NCBI RefSeq assembly: GCF_002858715.1
Contig: NZ_PJZH01000001.1
Span: 1-64,000 of the forward strand
Reading direction: 5' to 3'
Source: Chimaeribacter coloradensis
GTDB lineage: Bacteria; Pseudomonadota; Gammaproteobacteria; Enterobacterales; Enterobacteriaceae
Length of the DNA stretch: 64,000 nt
Position 1 is the stretch's first letter; every line of letters starts with the position of its first letter. Of this stretch, positions 18,748 through 27,323 are shown one piece after another. The translations under genes were made by a program, and so were the position numbers. The notes beneath the pieces are model-generated. The model searched no databases and had not been told where the DNA came from. It saw nothing but the letters and a program-made list of their open reading frames with translations.

Positions 18748-19160
18748 GAGAAATCCATCAGGTAATAAGAGTGTCCATGCGCTGCTGCGCCCCGCGGCAA
18801 CCCGGTAACCGGGGCAAGGCGCATGACGGCATACACCGTCATGGCAGGGCCGGATAATGCGCAGCCACGCCGGTCAGGAGATAATAATTTGATTTAAGGT
18901 GGTGTAATGCGCAGATAAAGGCACCGAAATCATGGTTATTTACGCGACGGGTTCAGGAAAAAGCGCGGCCAATATCCGGTGGGTTTCCATCAATACACGT
19001 AAACAAAGTGTGGCGCACGTTACAGGGAATAACGGAAGGGAGTAAAGATGCTTTGCGCTATCAATAATCATAAATCCATTCATTAGCCCTATCAATTTAA
19101 GATAATTCTTAGGGTTTCATGATAAGTGATTATTTATCAATAGCTTATAAAATGAAGGGA
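18748..19160. promoter_or_regulatory. Long leader upstream of kpsM
   Basis: About 410 bp without a gene, expected to hold the region 3 capsule promoter. Visible structures are the palindrome CCCGGTAACCGGG near 18801-18814 and the stem ATGACGG-CATACA-CCGTCAT (18822-18841). The part beyond 19050 is strongly AT-rich (around TTTAAGATAATTCTTAGGG), as in many capsule promoters bound by H-NS; H-NS control is inferred only from composition. Confidence 0.5.
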
Positions 19161-19162
19161 AA

Positions 19163-19189
19163 TAAAAAGGCAACCCCTTGGGTTGCCTC
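19163..19189 (-). terminator. Intrinsic terminator of dps
   Basis: On the minus strand GGCAACC-CAAGG-GGTTGCC is followed by TTTTTATT (stem arms 19169-19175 and 19181-19187 on the plus strand). It lies about 75 bp past the dps stop and separates dps from kpsM. Confidence 0.85.
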
Positions 19190-19263
19190 TCTGGCTGGCC
19201 TGCTGGGCCATCACGATCAAAGAACAGGGTCACAGCGCCGTGGCGCGGCGCTGTAGTTGTTCA

Positions 19264-19767
19264 TTATTCGATGTTGGATTCAATGAACCACAGGAATTTG
19301 TCCAGGTCGCGGGAGGCCGCCGTCAGGATGTCAGCGGTATCTTCGTCTTGTACCTGCGTAATCGCTTTGCGGGTCTCGTTCGCGGTCACGGCGTAACGGT
19401 CCGCCAGCGCTTTGACATGCTCCTGCACGCTGTGGATGTTGGTCGGGTAGCTTTTCAGCGGGGTCTGATCGTTGACGATCTGCACGGTACCCAGCGCCAC
19501 GCCGCCCAGCTGCACCACACGCTCTGCCAGGGTGTCCTGGTGGTCAGTGATGGTGGTACGGAAACCGTCCAGCATTTCATGCACACCGATGAAGTTGCCG
19601 CCGCGCATGTTCCAGTGCGCCTGTTTGGTGATCAAAGAGAGATCAATAAATTGCGCGACCAGACGGTTCAGGATCTTGATGGTTTCGATCTTGACGTTTT
19701 CGTCCACGTCGTTACGCGTATAGAGGAGTTCAGAAGAATTCGTTTTTACCAGTTTAGCGGTACTCAT
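19264..19767 (-). CDS. dps: DNA-binding ferritin-like protein Dps
   Basis: Dps forms a 12-subunit shell that stores iron, removes H2O2 and compacts DNA in stationary phase. It has 167 residues from the ATG at 19767, the E. coli length. Conserved stretches include [16 protein letters not shown], the ferroxidase ligands in [17 protein letters not shown] and [22 protein letters not shown]. The N-terminal lysine-containing tail [10 protein letters not shown] is the DNA-binding segment. A frame extending to 19803 lacks family support. A sigma-S type -10 element lies 43 bp upstream. Confidence 0.97.
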   Translation of the reverse strand: MSTAKLVKTNSSELLYTRNDVDENVKIETIKILNRLVAQFIDLSLITKQAHWNMRGGNFIGVHEMLDGFRTTITDHQDTLAERVVQLGGVALGTVQIVNDQTPLKSYPTNIHSVQEHVKALADRYAVTANETRKAITQVQDEDTADILTAASRDLDKFLWFIESNIE

Positions 19768-19809
19768 AATAGTTATCCTCTTGATTATCAGTTGCGGATT
19801 CAATACTGG

Positions 19810-19820
19810 TTAAGTATAGC
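19810..19820 (-). promoter_or_regulatory. Sigma-S type promoter of dps
   Basis: On the minus strand the sequence is GCTATACTTAA, a full match to the extended -10 consensus for RpoS-dependent promoters (KCTAYRCTTAA). There is no good -35 hexamer 17 bp upstream, which sigma-S tolerates. Confidence 0.75.
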
Positions 19821-20219
19821 AACCTTTTTAACATCTGCCGGAAATCTTGCTCGTGACCGCGCCTATCATACTAATAGGCATTGGCATCTTTTCCTTTTCC
19901 AGCGTCTTGATTTTGTCTGTGTAATCAATCTGCTGTTAATAAACCTAAGGCCGCTGCCGGCATAATTCAACCTCTGGGGCTAAAGAAAGTTATAACCTGA
20001 TGATTAAGAATGGAATTTATTTATATGCCACAGGGCGGGAAATAATATCACCCAGGTGGAAAATAAACGCGCCGGCTGTTTTTTAGGATTTTACTGAAAA
20101 AGGAAAGCGCCCTGGGCAGGCTGTCAGAATAAATTCACTTCTGTGTAACAAAAAATAACGGCAGGGCGCTGAAAAATAGCGTGACGCCGGGCAGGAAAAT
20201 AAGCCGGCCCGGCGACGCA
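19821..20219. other. Intergenic region dps-tam
   Basis: No credible gene. It contains an inverted repeat with arms AGCGCCCTG (about 20106-20114) and CAGGGCGCT (about 20162-20170) enclosing an AT-rich spacer, and GC-rich repeats just past the tam stop (GCCGGGC/GCCCGGC on the minus strand) that could end tam transcription. Confidence 0.45.
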
Positions 20220-20996
20220 TTATATTTTGCGGCGGGCGACCAGGAATAGCCGCGGGAAGGCCAGCATCACATTGCCGTCACGGCGTTTGGGGTAGGCGAG
20301 GTCGATCTCTGACTGGTAGTGCTGAAGGAAAGTCTGCTGCCCCACGGCGTCCAGCGGTGCCAGGAACGGGCGCAGGCCGGTGGCGCGCACCCAGTCCACC
20401 ACGGCGTTGGAGGAGGGCAGCAGGTGGAAATAGGTGGTGCGCCAGATGTCGACGCTCTCTGCCAGCGGTGCCAGCAGGTCGTAATACTCGCCGGGCGACA
20501 GGATGCTGACCCGCCCGGCGGCGGCCTCGCCAATCTGCGCTTTCCACGGCGCACGCGCGGCCACCTCACGCATCAGGCGGTGGCTCGGCTCATCGCGGTT
20601 GTCCGGCATCTGCACCGCCAGCGTGCCGCCGGGGGCGAGCTGCGCCATCAGGCGCGGCAGCAGCGTGCGGTGGTCGGGCACCCATTGCAGTGACGCATTC
20701 GCGTAGATCAGATCCTGCGGCTGCGCCGGCTGCCACTGGCTGATGTCCGCCTGTTCAAAGGTGCAGCCGGGCAGGCGGGTACGGGCGCTCTCCAGCATGG
20801 TGCCCGAGTTATCGATGCCGGTCAGCGCGGCCTGCGGAAAGCGCTGTTTCAGCAGCTCGGTGGAGTTGGCCGGGCCGCAGCCGAGATCGGTAACAAACCG
20901 GGCGGTCTGGCGCGGGACGCGGGCCAGCAGCTCCTGGGCGGGGCGGGTGCGTTCCGCTTCAAACTGGCGGTAAAGCTCAGGGTTCCAATCCGGCAT
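20220..20996 (-). CDS. tam: Trans-aconitate 2-methyltransferase Tam
   Basis: A SAM-dependent enzyme that esterifies trans-aconitate, a toxic by-product of the citric acid cycle. It has 258 residues. Motif I is DLGCGPANS (37-45), followed by [11 protein letters not shown] and [18 protein letters not shown], and [19 protein letters not shown], all shared with E. coli Tam. Start ATG 20996 is preceded by AGGAGATCAC. It lies 85 bp downstream of rhtA on the same strand and may share its transcript. Confidence 0.93.
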   Translation of the reverse strand: MPDWNPELYRQFEAERTRPAQELLARVPRQTARFVTDLGCGPANSTELLKQRFPQAALTGIDNSGTMLESARTRLPGCTFEQADISQWQPAQPQDLIYANASLQWVPDHRTLLPRLMAQLAPGGTLAVQMPDNRDEPSHRLMREVAARAPWKAQIGEAAAGRVSILSPGEYYDLLAPLAESVDIWRTTYFHLLPSSNAVVDWVRATGLRPFLAPLDAVGQQTFLQHYQSEIDLAYPKRRDGNVMLAFPRLFLVARRKI

Positions 20997-21081
20997 AGTG
21001 ATCTCCTGGTAAAAGGGGCAGGTTGATTAACGCAGCGTAAACAGACAGAGAATAAATAAGCATGGCGTTAACAAGCGTAGA

Positions 21082-21960
21082 TCATGCGCGTTTGCTGGTC
21101 AGCGTCGCCCCGGCCGAGGCGATGATAATGGCGCTTAATGCCAGCCACTGCACCAGGCTCAGGTGCTCATGCAGGAACAGCATGCCGGAGAGCGCCGCCA
21201 GCGCCGGTTCCAGGCTCATCAGGGTGCCGAAGGTGCGCGCGGGCATTCTGGTCAGCGCCACGATCTCCAGGGAATAAGGCAGGGCGCTGGAGAGCACCGC
21301 CAGCGCCAGCGCCAGCGGCAACAAGGCCGGGGCGAACAGCGCGCTGCCGGTCTGAATGAGGCCGATTGGGCAGTAGATCAGCGCGCCAACCAGGGAACCG
21401 GCCGCCACCGTGGCCGGGCCGTTCTGGCTGCCGGCGCGCTGCCCGGCCAGAATATAGATGGCCCAGCAGCCCCCGGCACCCAGCGCCAGCAGCGCGCCCC
21501 GGAGGTCAACGCTGCCCAGCGAATGGCCGAGCGGCAGCAGGAACCACAGCCCGAGCACCGCCAGCACCACCCAGAGGAAATCCACCGCCCGCCGCGAGCC
21601 GGCGATCGCCAGCGCCAGCGGCCCGGTAAACTCCAGCGCCACCGCGATGCCCAGCGGCACGGTGCGGATCGACTGATAGAACAGGAAGTTCATGGTGCCG
21701 AGCGCCAGCCCATAGAGCAGCAGCGGCAGCAGGTTGCCGCGGTGCAGCCGCATCCGCCAGGGTTTGAAAATCACAAACAGGATAAGTGTGCCCAGCCCCA
21801 GGCGCAGGGCAGTGATGCCCGATGCGCCCACCAGCGGGAACAGCGATTTGGCCAGCGCCGCACCGCCCTGGATAGAGACCATCGACACCAGCAGCAGGCA
21901 GACCGGCAGCAGCATCGACGCTGCCCCGGCGGCAGGCGTAACAGAAGCAGGGGATTTCAT
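21082..21960 (-). CDS. rhtA: Threonine/homoserine exporter RhtA
   Basis: An inner-membrane efflux carrier for threonine and homoserine, of the drug/metabolite transporter superfamily with two EamA repeats and ten hydrophobic segments. It has 292 residues (E. coli 295), with diagnostic phrases SIQGGAALAKSLFPLVGA, TVPLGIAVALEFTGPLA, LGLWFLLPLG and TRTFGTLMSLEPALAALSGM close to E. coli. The ATG at 21960 is preceded by AAGGAAG; the frame reaches 21996 without support. It is divergent from ompX, as in E. coli. Confidence 0.93.
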   Translation of the reverse strand: MKSPASVTPAAGAASMLLPVCLLLVSMVSIQGGAALAKSLFPLVGASGITALRLGLGTLILFVIFKPWRMRLHRGNLLPLLLYGLALGTMNFLFYQSIRTVPLGIAVALEFTGPLALAIAGSRRAVDFLWVVLAVLGLWFLLPLGHSLGSVDLRGALLALGAGGCWAIYILAGQRAGSQNGPATVAAGSLVGALIYCPIGLIQTGSALFAPALLPLALALAVLSSALPYSLEIVALTRMPARTFGTLMSLEPALAALSGMLFLHEHLSLVQWLALSAIIIASAGATLTSKRA

Positions 21961-22329
21961 CGTCTTCCTTTTAAGATCCACAGGATGCCCGATCACTGGG
22001 CGGAACCAAATCAGTGTAAGGGAGGGCAGGCGCAGCGGGAAGTGTAAAAACAGGTCAATTTAATGTTAAACAGCCGTTTACACTTTGGGAAAAAACGCAT
22101 GAATGGTGACCAAATTTTTAGGAATTATCTGTATTGGAGAAAAAGTTCAATAAGATTGTCTTATAATCTGAGTCGAAAAAAAGCGCGGCAAATGAAAAAG
22201 ATAGGGGTGGTTGGAAATTTCCTGTTACACCATAACACGGCTTAGACACTGTAATCCGGGCAGAGTTTCCGCCAGTTCTTTGTTATATTTTTGTCGTGAA
22301 GGTAATTAATTTTCTCATTTGAGGTGGTT
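21961..22329. promoter_or_regulatory. rhtA-ompX divergent promoter region
   Basis: About 370 bp between divergent genes. The half near ompX is AT-rich and should hold the ompX promoter and a long 5' leader, in E. coli a target of the small RNA CyaR; I see GAGGTGG at 22321-22327 as the ompX ribosome site. A 60-codon frame at 22063-22245 has no recognisable features. Confidence 0.5.
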
Positions 22330-22863
22330 ATGAAAAAAATTGCATGTCTTTCCGCTCTGGCTTGTGTACTGGCTGTTGGCGCAACTAACGCATTCGCTGG
22401 CGACAGCACCGTAACCGCAGGTTACGCACAGGGCGACGCACAAGGCGTAGCGAACAAAGCTAACGGCTTCAACCTGAAATACCGCTATGACTTCGACAAC
22501 ACCAACCCACTGGGCGTGATCGGGTCTTTCACTTACATCGAGCACGATGACACCGTATCCGACGTGTACCGCAAAGGCCAGTACTATGGCATCACCGCAG
22601 GTCCGGTTTACCGTCTGAACGACTGGGCCAGCATCTACGGCGTGATCGGTGTGGGCTACGGCAAATTCGACAACAACGTGGTTAACGCCGCGACTGCTGA
22701 CAACCGTGACAAGCAATCCTCCAGCGATTACGGCTTCTCCTACGGCGCAGGTCTGCAGTTCAACCCGATCGAAAACGTTGCACTGGACGTTTCCTACGAG
22801 CAGAGCCGCATCCGTAACGTTGACGTCGGCACCTGGATCGCCGGTGTAGGTTACCGCTTCTAA
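22330..22863 (+). CDS. ompX: Outer-membrane protein OmpX
   Basis: A small eight-stranded beta-barrel of the OmpX/Ail family in the outer membrane. It has 177 residues. Signal peptide 1-23 (cleavage AFA before GDSTVTAGYAQ), alternating strands rich in aromatic residues, and the C-terminal strand GVGYRF ending in phenylalanine as the BAM recognition signal. ATG 22330 is used; a GTG two codons earlier adds nothing. Ail members mediate adhesion and serum resistance; whether this one does is not visible. It is followed by a strong terminator. Confidence 0.96.
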   Translation: MKKIACLSALACVLAVGATNAFAGDSTVTAGYAQGDAQGVANKANGFNLKYRYDFDNTNPLGVIGSFTYIEHDDTVSDVYRKGQYYGITAGPVYRLNDWASIYGVIGVGYGKFDNNVVNAATADNRDKQSSSDYGFSYGAGLQFNPIENVALDVSYEQSRIRNVDVGTWIAGVGYRF

Positions 22864-22909
22864 GGCACCCTTGCCGGAGCACCTCAGCGCGTTATCCGCT
22901 GTGTCTAAG

Positions 22910-22938
22910 AAAAATCCGCCCCCGGGCGGATTTTTTGT
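22910..22938. terminator. Bidirectional terminator ompX / oxidoreductase
   Basis: AATCCGCCC-CCGGGCGGATT stem with AAAA before it and TTTTTT after it (about 22912-22934), serving ompX on the plus strand and the convergent molybdopterin gene on the minus strand. Confidence 0.85.
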
Positions 22939-22961
22939 TTCTGCGGTTTAGTTCCCGCGCC

Positions 22962-23720
22962 TCAGATGCCGCTGAACCAGTTGTAGCCCTGATCTTCCCA
23001 GTAGCCGCCGGGGTACGCATTGGTGACGCTGATGGCCGCGATGTGCTTGGCGTTTTTGAAGCCGAGCTTGGTCGGCATCCGTAAGCGCAGCGGGAAGCCG
23101 TAATCGTCCGCCAGCGCTTCGCCGTCGAAGTCGAGCGCCAGCAGCGTCTGCGGGTGCAGGGCGGTGGCCATGTCGATGCTGGTGTAGTAGCGGTCAGCAC
23201 AGTGGAAGCCGACAAATTTCGCCCGTGTGTCCGCGCCGATGCGTTGCAGGAAAGTGCGCAGCGGCACGCCGCCCCACTGGCCGATGGCGCTCCACCCCTC
23301 GATGCAGATCAGCCGGGTGATCTGGCTCGCCTGCGGCAGCGCCTGCAGGCGGCCCAGCGTCCAGGGGGTTTTATCCTGCACCCGCCCGCTGACCTCCAGC
23401 TGCCAGGTGGCGAGATCCACCGCCGGCACGTTGTACTCCGGGTAGTAGGCGTTGAACGGGAACGGCCGGGTGATCTCCGCCGGGGTGTAGGTCTGCGCCA
23501 GCTTCTGGCCGTGGAACAGCCACGCCTGAACGCGGTCATTCCAGCGCGACATCGACCACAGCACCTTGTCCACGCTGTCGCCGTCCTGCAGGTTGCAGCC
23601 GGTCAGCAGCGACACCGCCCCCAGCGTCAGCCCGCCGCGCAGCAGCATCCGGCGTTGCAGGTTCACCAGCTGTTTGCGCTGGTCCGGCTCCAGCACCAGT
23701 TTACGCTCTTTTCTACTCAT
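22962..23720 (-). CDS. Periplasmic molybdopterin-dependent oxidoreductase (sulfite oxidase fold)
   Basis: A 252-residue protein with the oxidoreductase molybdopterin-binding domain of the sulfite oxidase/MsrP superfamily. The likely Mo-ligand cysteine is C139 in RLICIEGWSAIGQWGGVPL. A twin-arginine motif (RRMLLRG near 23-29) and a lipobox-like LLTGC indicate Tat export, possibly as a lipoprotein. It is shorter than E. coli MsrP and is a different subfamily. Its ATG overlaps the end of the cytochrome b gene (23713-23720), so the three genes form one operon. Electrons would come from that cytochrome. The substrate is unknown; methionine sulfoxide or a similar oxidised compound is only an analogy to MsrPQ. 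Confidence 0.85.
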   Translation of the reverse strand: MSRKERKLVLEPDQRKQLVNLQRRMLLRGGLTLGAVSLLTGCNLQDGDSVDKVLWSMSRWNDRVQAWLFHGQKLAQTYTPAEITRPFPFNAYYPEYNVPAVDLATWQLEVSGRVQDKTPWTLGRLQALPQASQITRLICIEGWSAIGQWGGVPLRTFLQRIGADTRAKFVGFHCADRYYTSIDMATALHPQTLLALDFDGEALADDYGFPLRLRMPTKLGFKNAKHIAAISVTNAYPGGYWEDQGYNWFSGI

Positions 23721-24327
23721 CGTTCGGCTCCTTGCCGCCGGTGATCATCGCGGGCAGGGTTTTCGGCACCAGCAGCACCATCAGGACATGGATCACCACA
23801 AACAGCACGATGCCGCTCATGGCGTAAAAGTGGACGTAGCGCGCCCAGCCGAAGCCGCCGAACAGCGCCACCAGCCCGCTGAGCTGCACCGGCTTCCAGA
23901 TCGCCAGCCCCGAGAGCACCAGCAGCAGCCCGAGCAGCAGCACGCCGAGGTACATCGCCTTCTGCACCGCGTTGTACTGCCCCAGCCGGTGCGGCAGGCG
24001 GAACGCCAGCGCCTGCCGGGTGTCCTGCCATACCGCCCGGGGGGAGAGCGGGAAGAAGCGGCGGCGGAAGTGGCCGCGCCCGGTACCCCACGCCAGGTAA
24101 ACCAGCGCATTGGCGACCAGCAGCCACATCACCGCCAGGTGCCAGGCGATGGCGCCGCCCAGCCAGCCGCCCAGCGTGGCGGCGGGCGGGAAGGTAAACC
24201 CAAACAGCGGTGAGGCGTTATAAATGCCCCAGCCGCTCATCACCATACAGACCATCGCAAAAACGTTGATCCAGTGGCAGAGGCGCACCGGCCACGGGTG
24301 GGCGGGGCGCGAAGCGGAAACAGCCAT
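23713..24327 (-). CDS. Cytochrome b/b561-type membrane subunit
   Basis: A 204-residue inner-membrane protein with four to five hydrophobic segments and several histidines placed to bind b haems: VRLCHWINVFAM near the N-terminus, IAWHLAVMWLL in the middle, and YVHFYAMSGIVLFVVIHVLM near the C-terminus. It matches cytochrome b/b6-domain subunits that pass electrons from the quinol pool to a periplasmic partner. The start ATG 24327 has GAGGAGAA upstream. It lies between the periplasmic protein and the molybdopterin enzyme, whose gene it overlaps, and is the probable electron donor of that enzyme. Confidence 0.85.
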   Translation of the reverse strand: MAVSASRPAHPWPVRLCHWINVFAMVCMVMSGWGIYNASPLFGFTFPPAATLGGWLGGAIAWHLAVMWLLVANALVYLAWGTGRGHFRRRFFPLSPRAVWQDTRQALAFRLPHRLGQYNAVQKAMYLGVLLLGLLLVLSGLAIWKPVQLSGLVALFGGFGWARYVHFYAMSGIVLFVVIHVLMVLLVPKTLPAMITGGKEPNDE

Positions 24328-24346
24328 CGCGTTCTCCTCAGCCGGG

Positions 24347-24970
24347 TTACATCGGCGGTACGGTGCCGTCTTTCCCGGCGGAGATGCCGCGCGCCACCAG
24401 CTTGCCCCCGGCATCTTTCATCGCGAACAGCACGATGTGGGTGCCCGGTTTCAGCAGGCTGCGGTCGCCCGGCGCAATGGTCACCACCGGCACATCATCC
24501 GGCACCTGCACGGTTTTCTGCTGGCCGTGGTAGGTCACCGTCAGGGTACGGCCGTTGGCTTCCACCAGTTTGCCCACGGTGCCGTTGGTCATGGTGTTGA
24601 CCTTGCCGTCCGGTGACTCAAACGGGTTAAAGCCTTCGCCGGTGCCGCGCAGGCTCGGGGCAAACACATGCACTTCCAGCGCTTTCAGGCTGCCGTCCGG
24701 CTGCGGCACGGCGGCGGTGCCGATAAAGCTGTTGGGCTGGATGTCGCTGAGCTTGCCGGTAGCGACGCTGTTGATTTTGGTCTGGTCGGTCAGCCCGACG
24801 TTGAGCGCCGCGCCGCGGCGGTCGGTCAGGGTCAGGTCATGGTCGGTGACCTGCGTCAGCGTGCCGCGCACCGGCTTGATGACGTTATCCGCGGCCGGGG
24901 CAGCATGGGCGGCGCTGCCGATCAGCAGCGAGGCGAGCAGAGCGGTTTTGAAACGGGGCAGGGTAAACAT
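24347..24970 (-). CDS. Periplasmic protein of unknown function, DUF5666-like
   Basis: A 207-residue protein with a signal peptide (MFTLPRFKTALLASLLIGSAAHA before APAADN) starting at ATG 24970. The mature part looks like two related beta-rich units of about 70 residues: VRGTLTQVTDHDLTLTDRRG and GTVGKLVEANGRTLTVTYHG each open a unit, the pattern of DUF5666-type small beta domains. It is the first gene of a three-gene operon with the cytochrome b and molybdopterin genes and sits directly across from the response regulator gene. Similar proteins are sometimes labelled as transporter parts in databases, but nothing here supports that. Function not known. Confidence 0.7.
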   Translation of the reverse strand: MFTLPRFKTALLASLLIGSAAHAAPAADNVIKPVRGTLTQVTDHDLTLTDRRGAALNVGLTDQTKINSVATGKLSDIQPNSFIGTAAVPQPDGSLKALEVHVFAPSLRGTGEGFNPFESPDGKVNTMTNGTVGKLVEANGRTLTVTYHGQQKTVQVPDDVPVVTIAPGDRSLLKPGTHIVLFAMKDAGGKLVARGISAGKDGTVPPM

Positions 24971-25063
24971 GGCGGTCTTCTCCTTGAACATGGCGGCAGC
25001 CGGTTGGCGGCCGTCCGGTAACCCATCCTGCCCCGGCAACCCGCACCCGCAGATGACCGCTGC

Positions 25064-25079
25064 ATGACAATATTGTCAT
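25064..25079. promoter_or_regulatory. CusR/HprR-type operator in the divergent promoter
   Basis: ATGACAATATTGTCAT is a perfect 16-bp palindrome midway between the redox operon and the two-component genes. It matches the CusR box as I recall it (ATGACAA-NN-TTGTCAT). The adjacent response regulator belongs to that subfamily, so it probably binds here and controls both directions. Confidence 0.75.
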
Positions 25080-25136
25080 CAAATGCCCGGCGGCAAACTG
25101 ATAGACTTTAGTGATTAAACAGTAGGTATACATACA

Positions 25137-25808
25137 ATGCGCATATTGGTTATAGAAGATGACACCAGCACCGGTGACTATCTGAAAAAAGGGCTGACCG
25201 AGGCGGGCTACTGCGTGGATCTGGCGCGCAACGGCACCGACGGCCTGTTCCTGGCCCTGGAGCAGAGTTTTGATGCCATCGTGCTGGACGTGATGCTGCC
25301 GGGGCTGAACGGCTGGCAGGTGATGGAGGTGCTGCGTAAAAAGCACGAGGTGCCGGTGCTGTTTCTGACCGCGCGTGACGCGGTGCAGGACCGCATCCGC
25401 GGGCTGGAGCTGGGGGCGGATGACTACCTGGTCAAGCCGTTCTCCTTTACCGAACTGCTGCTGCGGCTGCGCACCCTGCTGCGCCGCGGCACGGTGCGCG
25501 AGGCCGATTTCTACACCCTGGCCGACCTCGAAGTGGATGTGCTGCGCCGCCGCGTCACGCGGCAGGACCAGCTGATCACCCTCACCAACAAAGAATTTAT
25601 GCTGCTGCACCTGTTGCTGCGCCGCGAGGGGGAGGTGCTGTCACGCACGCTTATCGCCTCGCAGGTCTGGGACATGAATTTTGACAGCGATACCAACGTG
25701 GTGGATGTGGCGGTGAAGCGGCTGCGCGCCAAGATCGACCGCGACTGGGAGCCGAAGCTTATTCACACGGTGCGCGGCATCGGCTACGTATGCGAGGTGC
25801 GGCCATGA
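25137..25808 (+). CDS. OmpR-family response regulator (CusR/HprR-like)
   Basis: A 223-residue two-component regulator. The receiver domain has the acidic pair E7-D8-D9 and the phospho-acceptor D51 in [15 protein letters not shown]; the switch region is LFLTARD and the conserved lysine is in [17 protein letters not shown]. The C-terminal winged-helix domain (about 125-220) ends [14 protein letters not shown]. The sequence is of the heavy-metal/oxidative-stress subgroup with CusR and HprR. Its stop overlaps the kinase start (ATGA), so both are made together. The likely target is the palindrome at 25064 and hence the divergent redox operon. Confidence 0.92.
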   Translation: MRILVIEDDTSTGDYLKKGLTEAGYCVDLARNGTDGLFLALEQSFDAIVLDVMLPGLNGWQVMEVLRKKHEVPVLFLTARDAVQDRIRGLELGADDYLVKPFSFTELLLRLRTLLRRGTVREADFYTLADLEVDVLRRRVTRQDQLITLTNKEFMLLHLLLRREGEVLSRTLIASQVWDMNFDSDTNVVDVAVKRLRAKIDRDWEPKLIHTVRGIGYVCEVRP

Positions 25809-27187
25809 GGCCGGTCTCCCTGACGCTGCGCAGCACACTGCTGTTTGCGCTGGTGGCCTCGCTGGTGCTCAGCGCGGTGGGCGTCTGGCTCTATGGCGAG
25901 ATGGCGCAGCAGCTGGCGCGGCGCAGTGAGTACCAGGTGATCGGCCGCGCGCAATATTTCCGCCACCTGCTGGCAGACAACTTCCCGCTGCCGAAGCTCA
26001 GCCAGAACCCGGGGCTGTTTGAGAACATGATGGGCAACGAGCGGGATGTCATCCGCTTCCGGCTGCATCAGGGCGCGACGCTGATCAACGTCAACCCGTC
26101 GCACCTGGTGCTGCCGCCGGTGGAGGCACTGCCGGCTGACCGGCCGCTGGCGCTCTCGGCGGTGCGCGCCACGGTGACGCCCGACGGCGTGCCGGTGCGC
26201 TACCTGACGGCAGACGTCCGGCTGGCCGACGGGCAGGTGGTGGAGATCACCGCCGCGCACCTGATGGTGAACGAGCAGCACCTGCTGGCGGCCTTCCGCT
26301 GGCGGCTGGTAGCGGCGGTGCTGGGCGCGTTCGCGCTGATTGCGCTGCTGGGCTACCTGGTGCTGCGGCGCGGGCTGCGGCCGCTGCGGCGCATGGCGCG
26401 CGAGATGGCGGCGATCCACCCCGCCAGCCTCAGCCACCGGCTGAGCGAACAGGACGCGCCGCCGGAGCTGCGGCAGATGACGCACGCCTTCAACGCGATG
26501 CTCGACCGGCTGGCCGAGGGCTACCAGCGGCTGACGCAGTTCTCCGCCGACCTGGCGCATGAGATCCGCACGCCGGTCAACGCGCTGATGGGCCACTGCC
26601 AGGTGGCGCTCTACCAGACGCGCAGCGCGGCGGAGTATGAGACGCTGCTGGCGAACAACATGGAGGAGCTGGAGCGCATCTCGCGCATGGTGGAGAACAT
26701 CCTGTTCCTGGCGCGCGCCAGCGACGCGCAGGCGGGCGTCAAGCCGGTGCCGCTGTCTCTGTCGCAGGAGGCGCAACGCATCTGTGACTATTTCGAAGGG
26801 GTGGCCGCCGAACGTGACATGACGCTGAGCTGCCGCGGCGCGGCGCAGATCACCGCCGACGCGCTGATGGTGCAGCGCGCCCTGAGCAACCTGGTGGCGA
26901 ACGCCATCCGCTACGGCGAGCCGGCGAGTGAGGTGACCCTGTCCATCGAACCGCAGGCGGGCGGTGTGGCGCTGCATGTGGACAACCGCGGCGCGCCGAT
27001 CCCGGAGGCGCAGCAGGCGAAGCTGTTTGACCGCTTCTACCGCGCCGATGCGGCCCGCAGCGACGGGGCCGCCAACGGGCTGGGGCTGGCAATTGTCCGC
27101 GCCATCATGGACCTGCACCAGGGCCGCGTCACCCCCGACTGCACCCTGCCGGGCCGGGTCAGGTTCACGCTCTGGTTTCCCACTTAA
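25805..27187 (+). CDS. Sensor histidine kinase (CusS/HprS-like)
   Basis: A 460-residue inner-membrane kinase. It has a membrane segment near residues 12-30, a periplasmic sensor region of about 130 residues, a second membrane segment near 165-185, a HAMP domain, a dimerisation domain with the phospho-accepting H252 in [13 protein letters not shown], and an ATPase domain with N ([13 protein letters not shown]), F ([10 protein letters not shown]) and G2 ([12 protein letters not shown]) boxes. No CusS-type metal-binding histidines are obvious in the sensor region, so the signal is undetermined. The start overlaps the regulator stop by 4 bp. Confidence 0.92.
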   Translation: MRPVSLTLRSTLLFALVASLVLSAVGVWLYGEMAQQLARRSEYQVIGRAQYFRHLLADNFPLPKLSQNPGLFENMMGNERDVIRFRLHQGATLINVNPSHLVLPPVEALPADRPLALSAVRATVTPDGVPVRYLTADVRLADGQVVEITAAHLMVNEQHLLAAFRWRLVAAVLGAFALIALLGYLVLRRGLRPLRRMAREMAAIHPASLSHRLSEQDAPPELRQMTHAFNAMLDRLAEGYQRLTQFSADLAHEIRTPVNALMGHCQVALYQTRSAAEYETLLANNMEELERISRMVENILFLARASDAQAGVKPVPLSLSQEAQRICDYFEGVAAERDMTLSCRGAAQITADALMVQRALSNLVANAIRYGEPASEVTLSIEPQAGGVALHVDNRGAPIPEAQQAKLFDRFYRADAARSDGAANGLGLAIVRAIMDLHQGRVTPDCTLPGRVRFTLWFPT

Positions 27188-27323
27188 CCCTAAGAATGCA
27201 CTGAATTTTCAGGCAGGTGGCCGCCCGGGTTGGCAAAAGCGCGCGCAGTGTCATATATCTTAAACATTACTGCGCGCGCGTGCGGGGTACAGAACAACCA
27301 CCACCCTCCGGTCACAGGTCACC

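Noticed and set aside
18748-19160. JUMPstart/ops element expected upstream of kpsM
   Set aside because: Searched for GGCGGTAG and the longer JUMPstart pattern on the coding strand; no convincing match.
22063-22245. 60-codon frame upstream of ompX
   Set aside because: It lies in the AT-rich ompX leader, has no clear ribosome site and no recognisable sequence.
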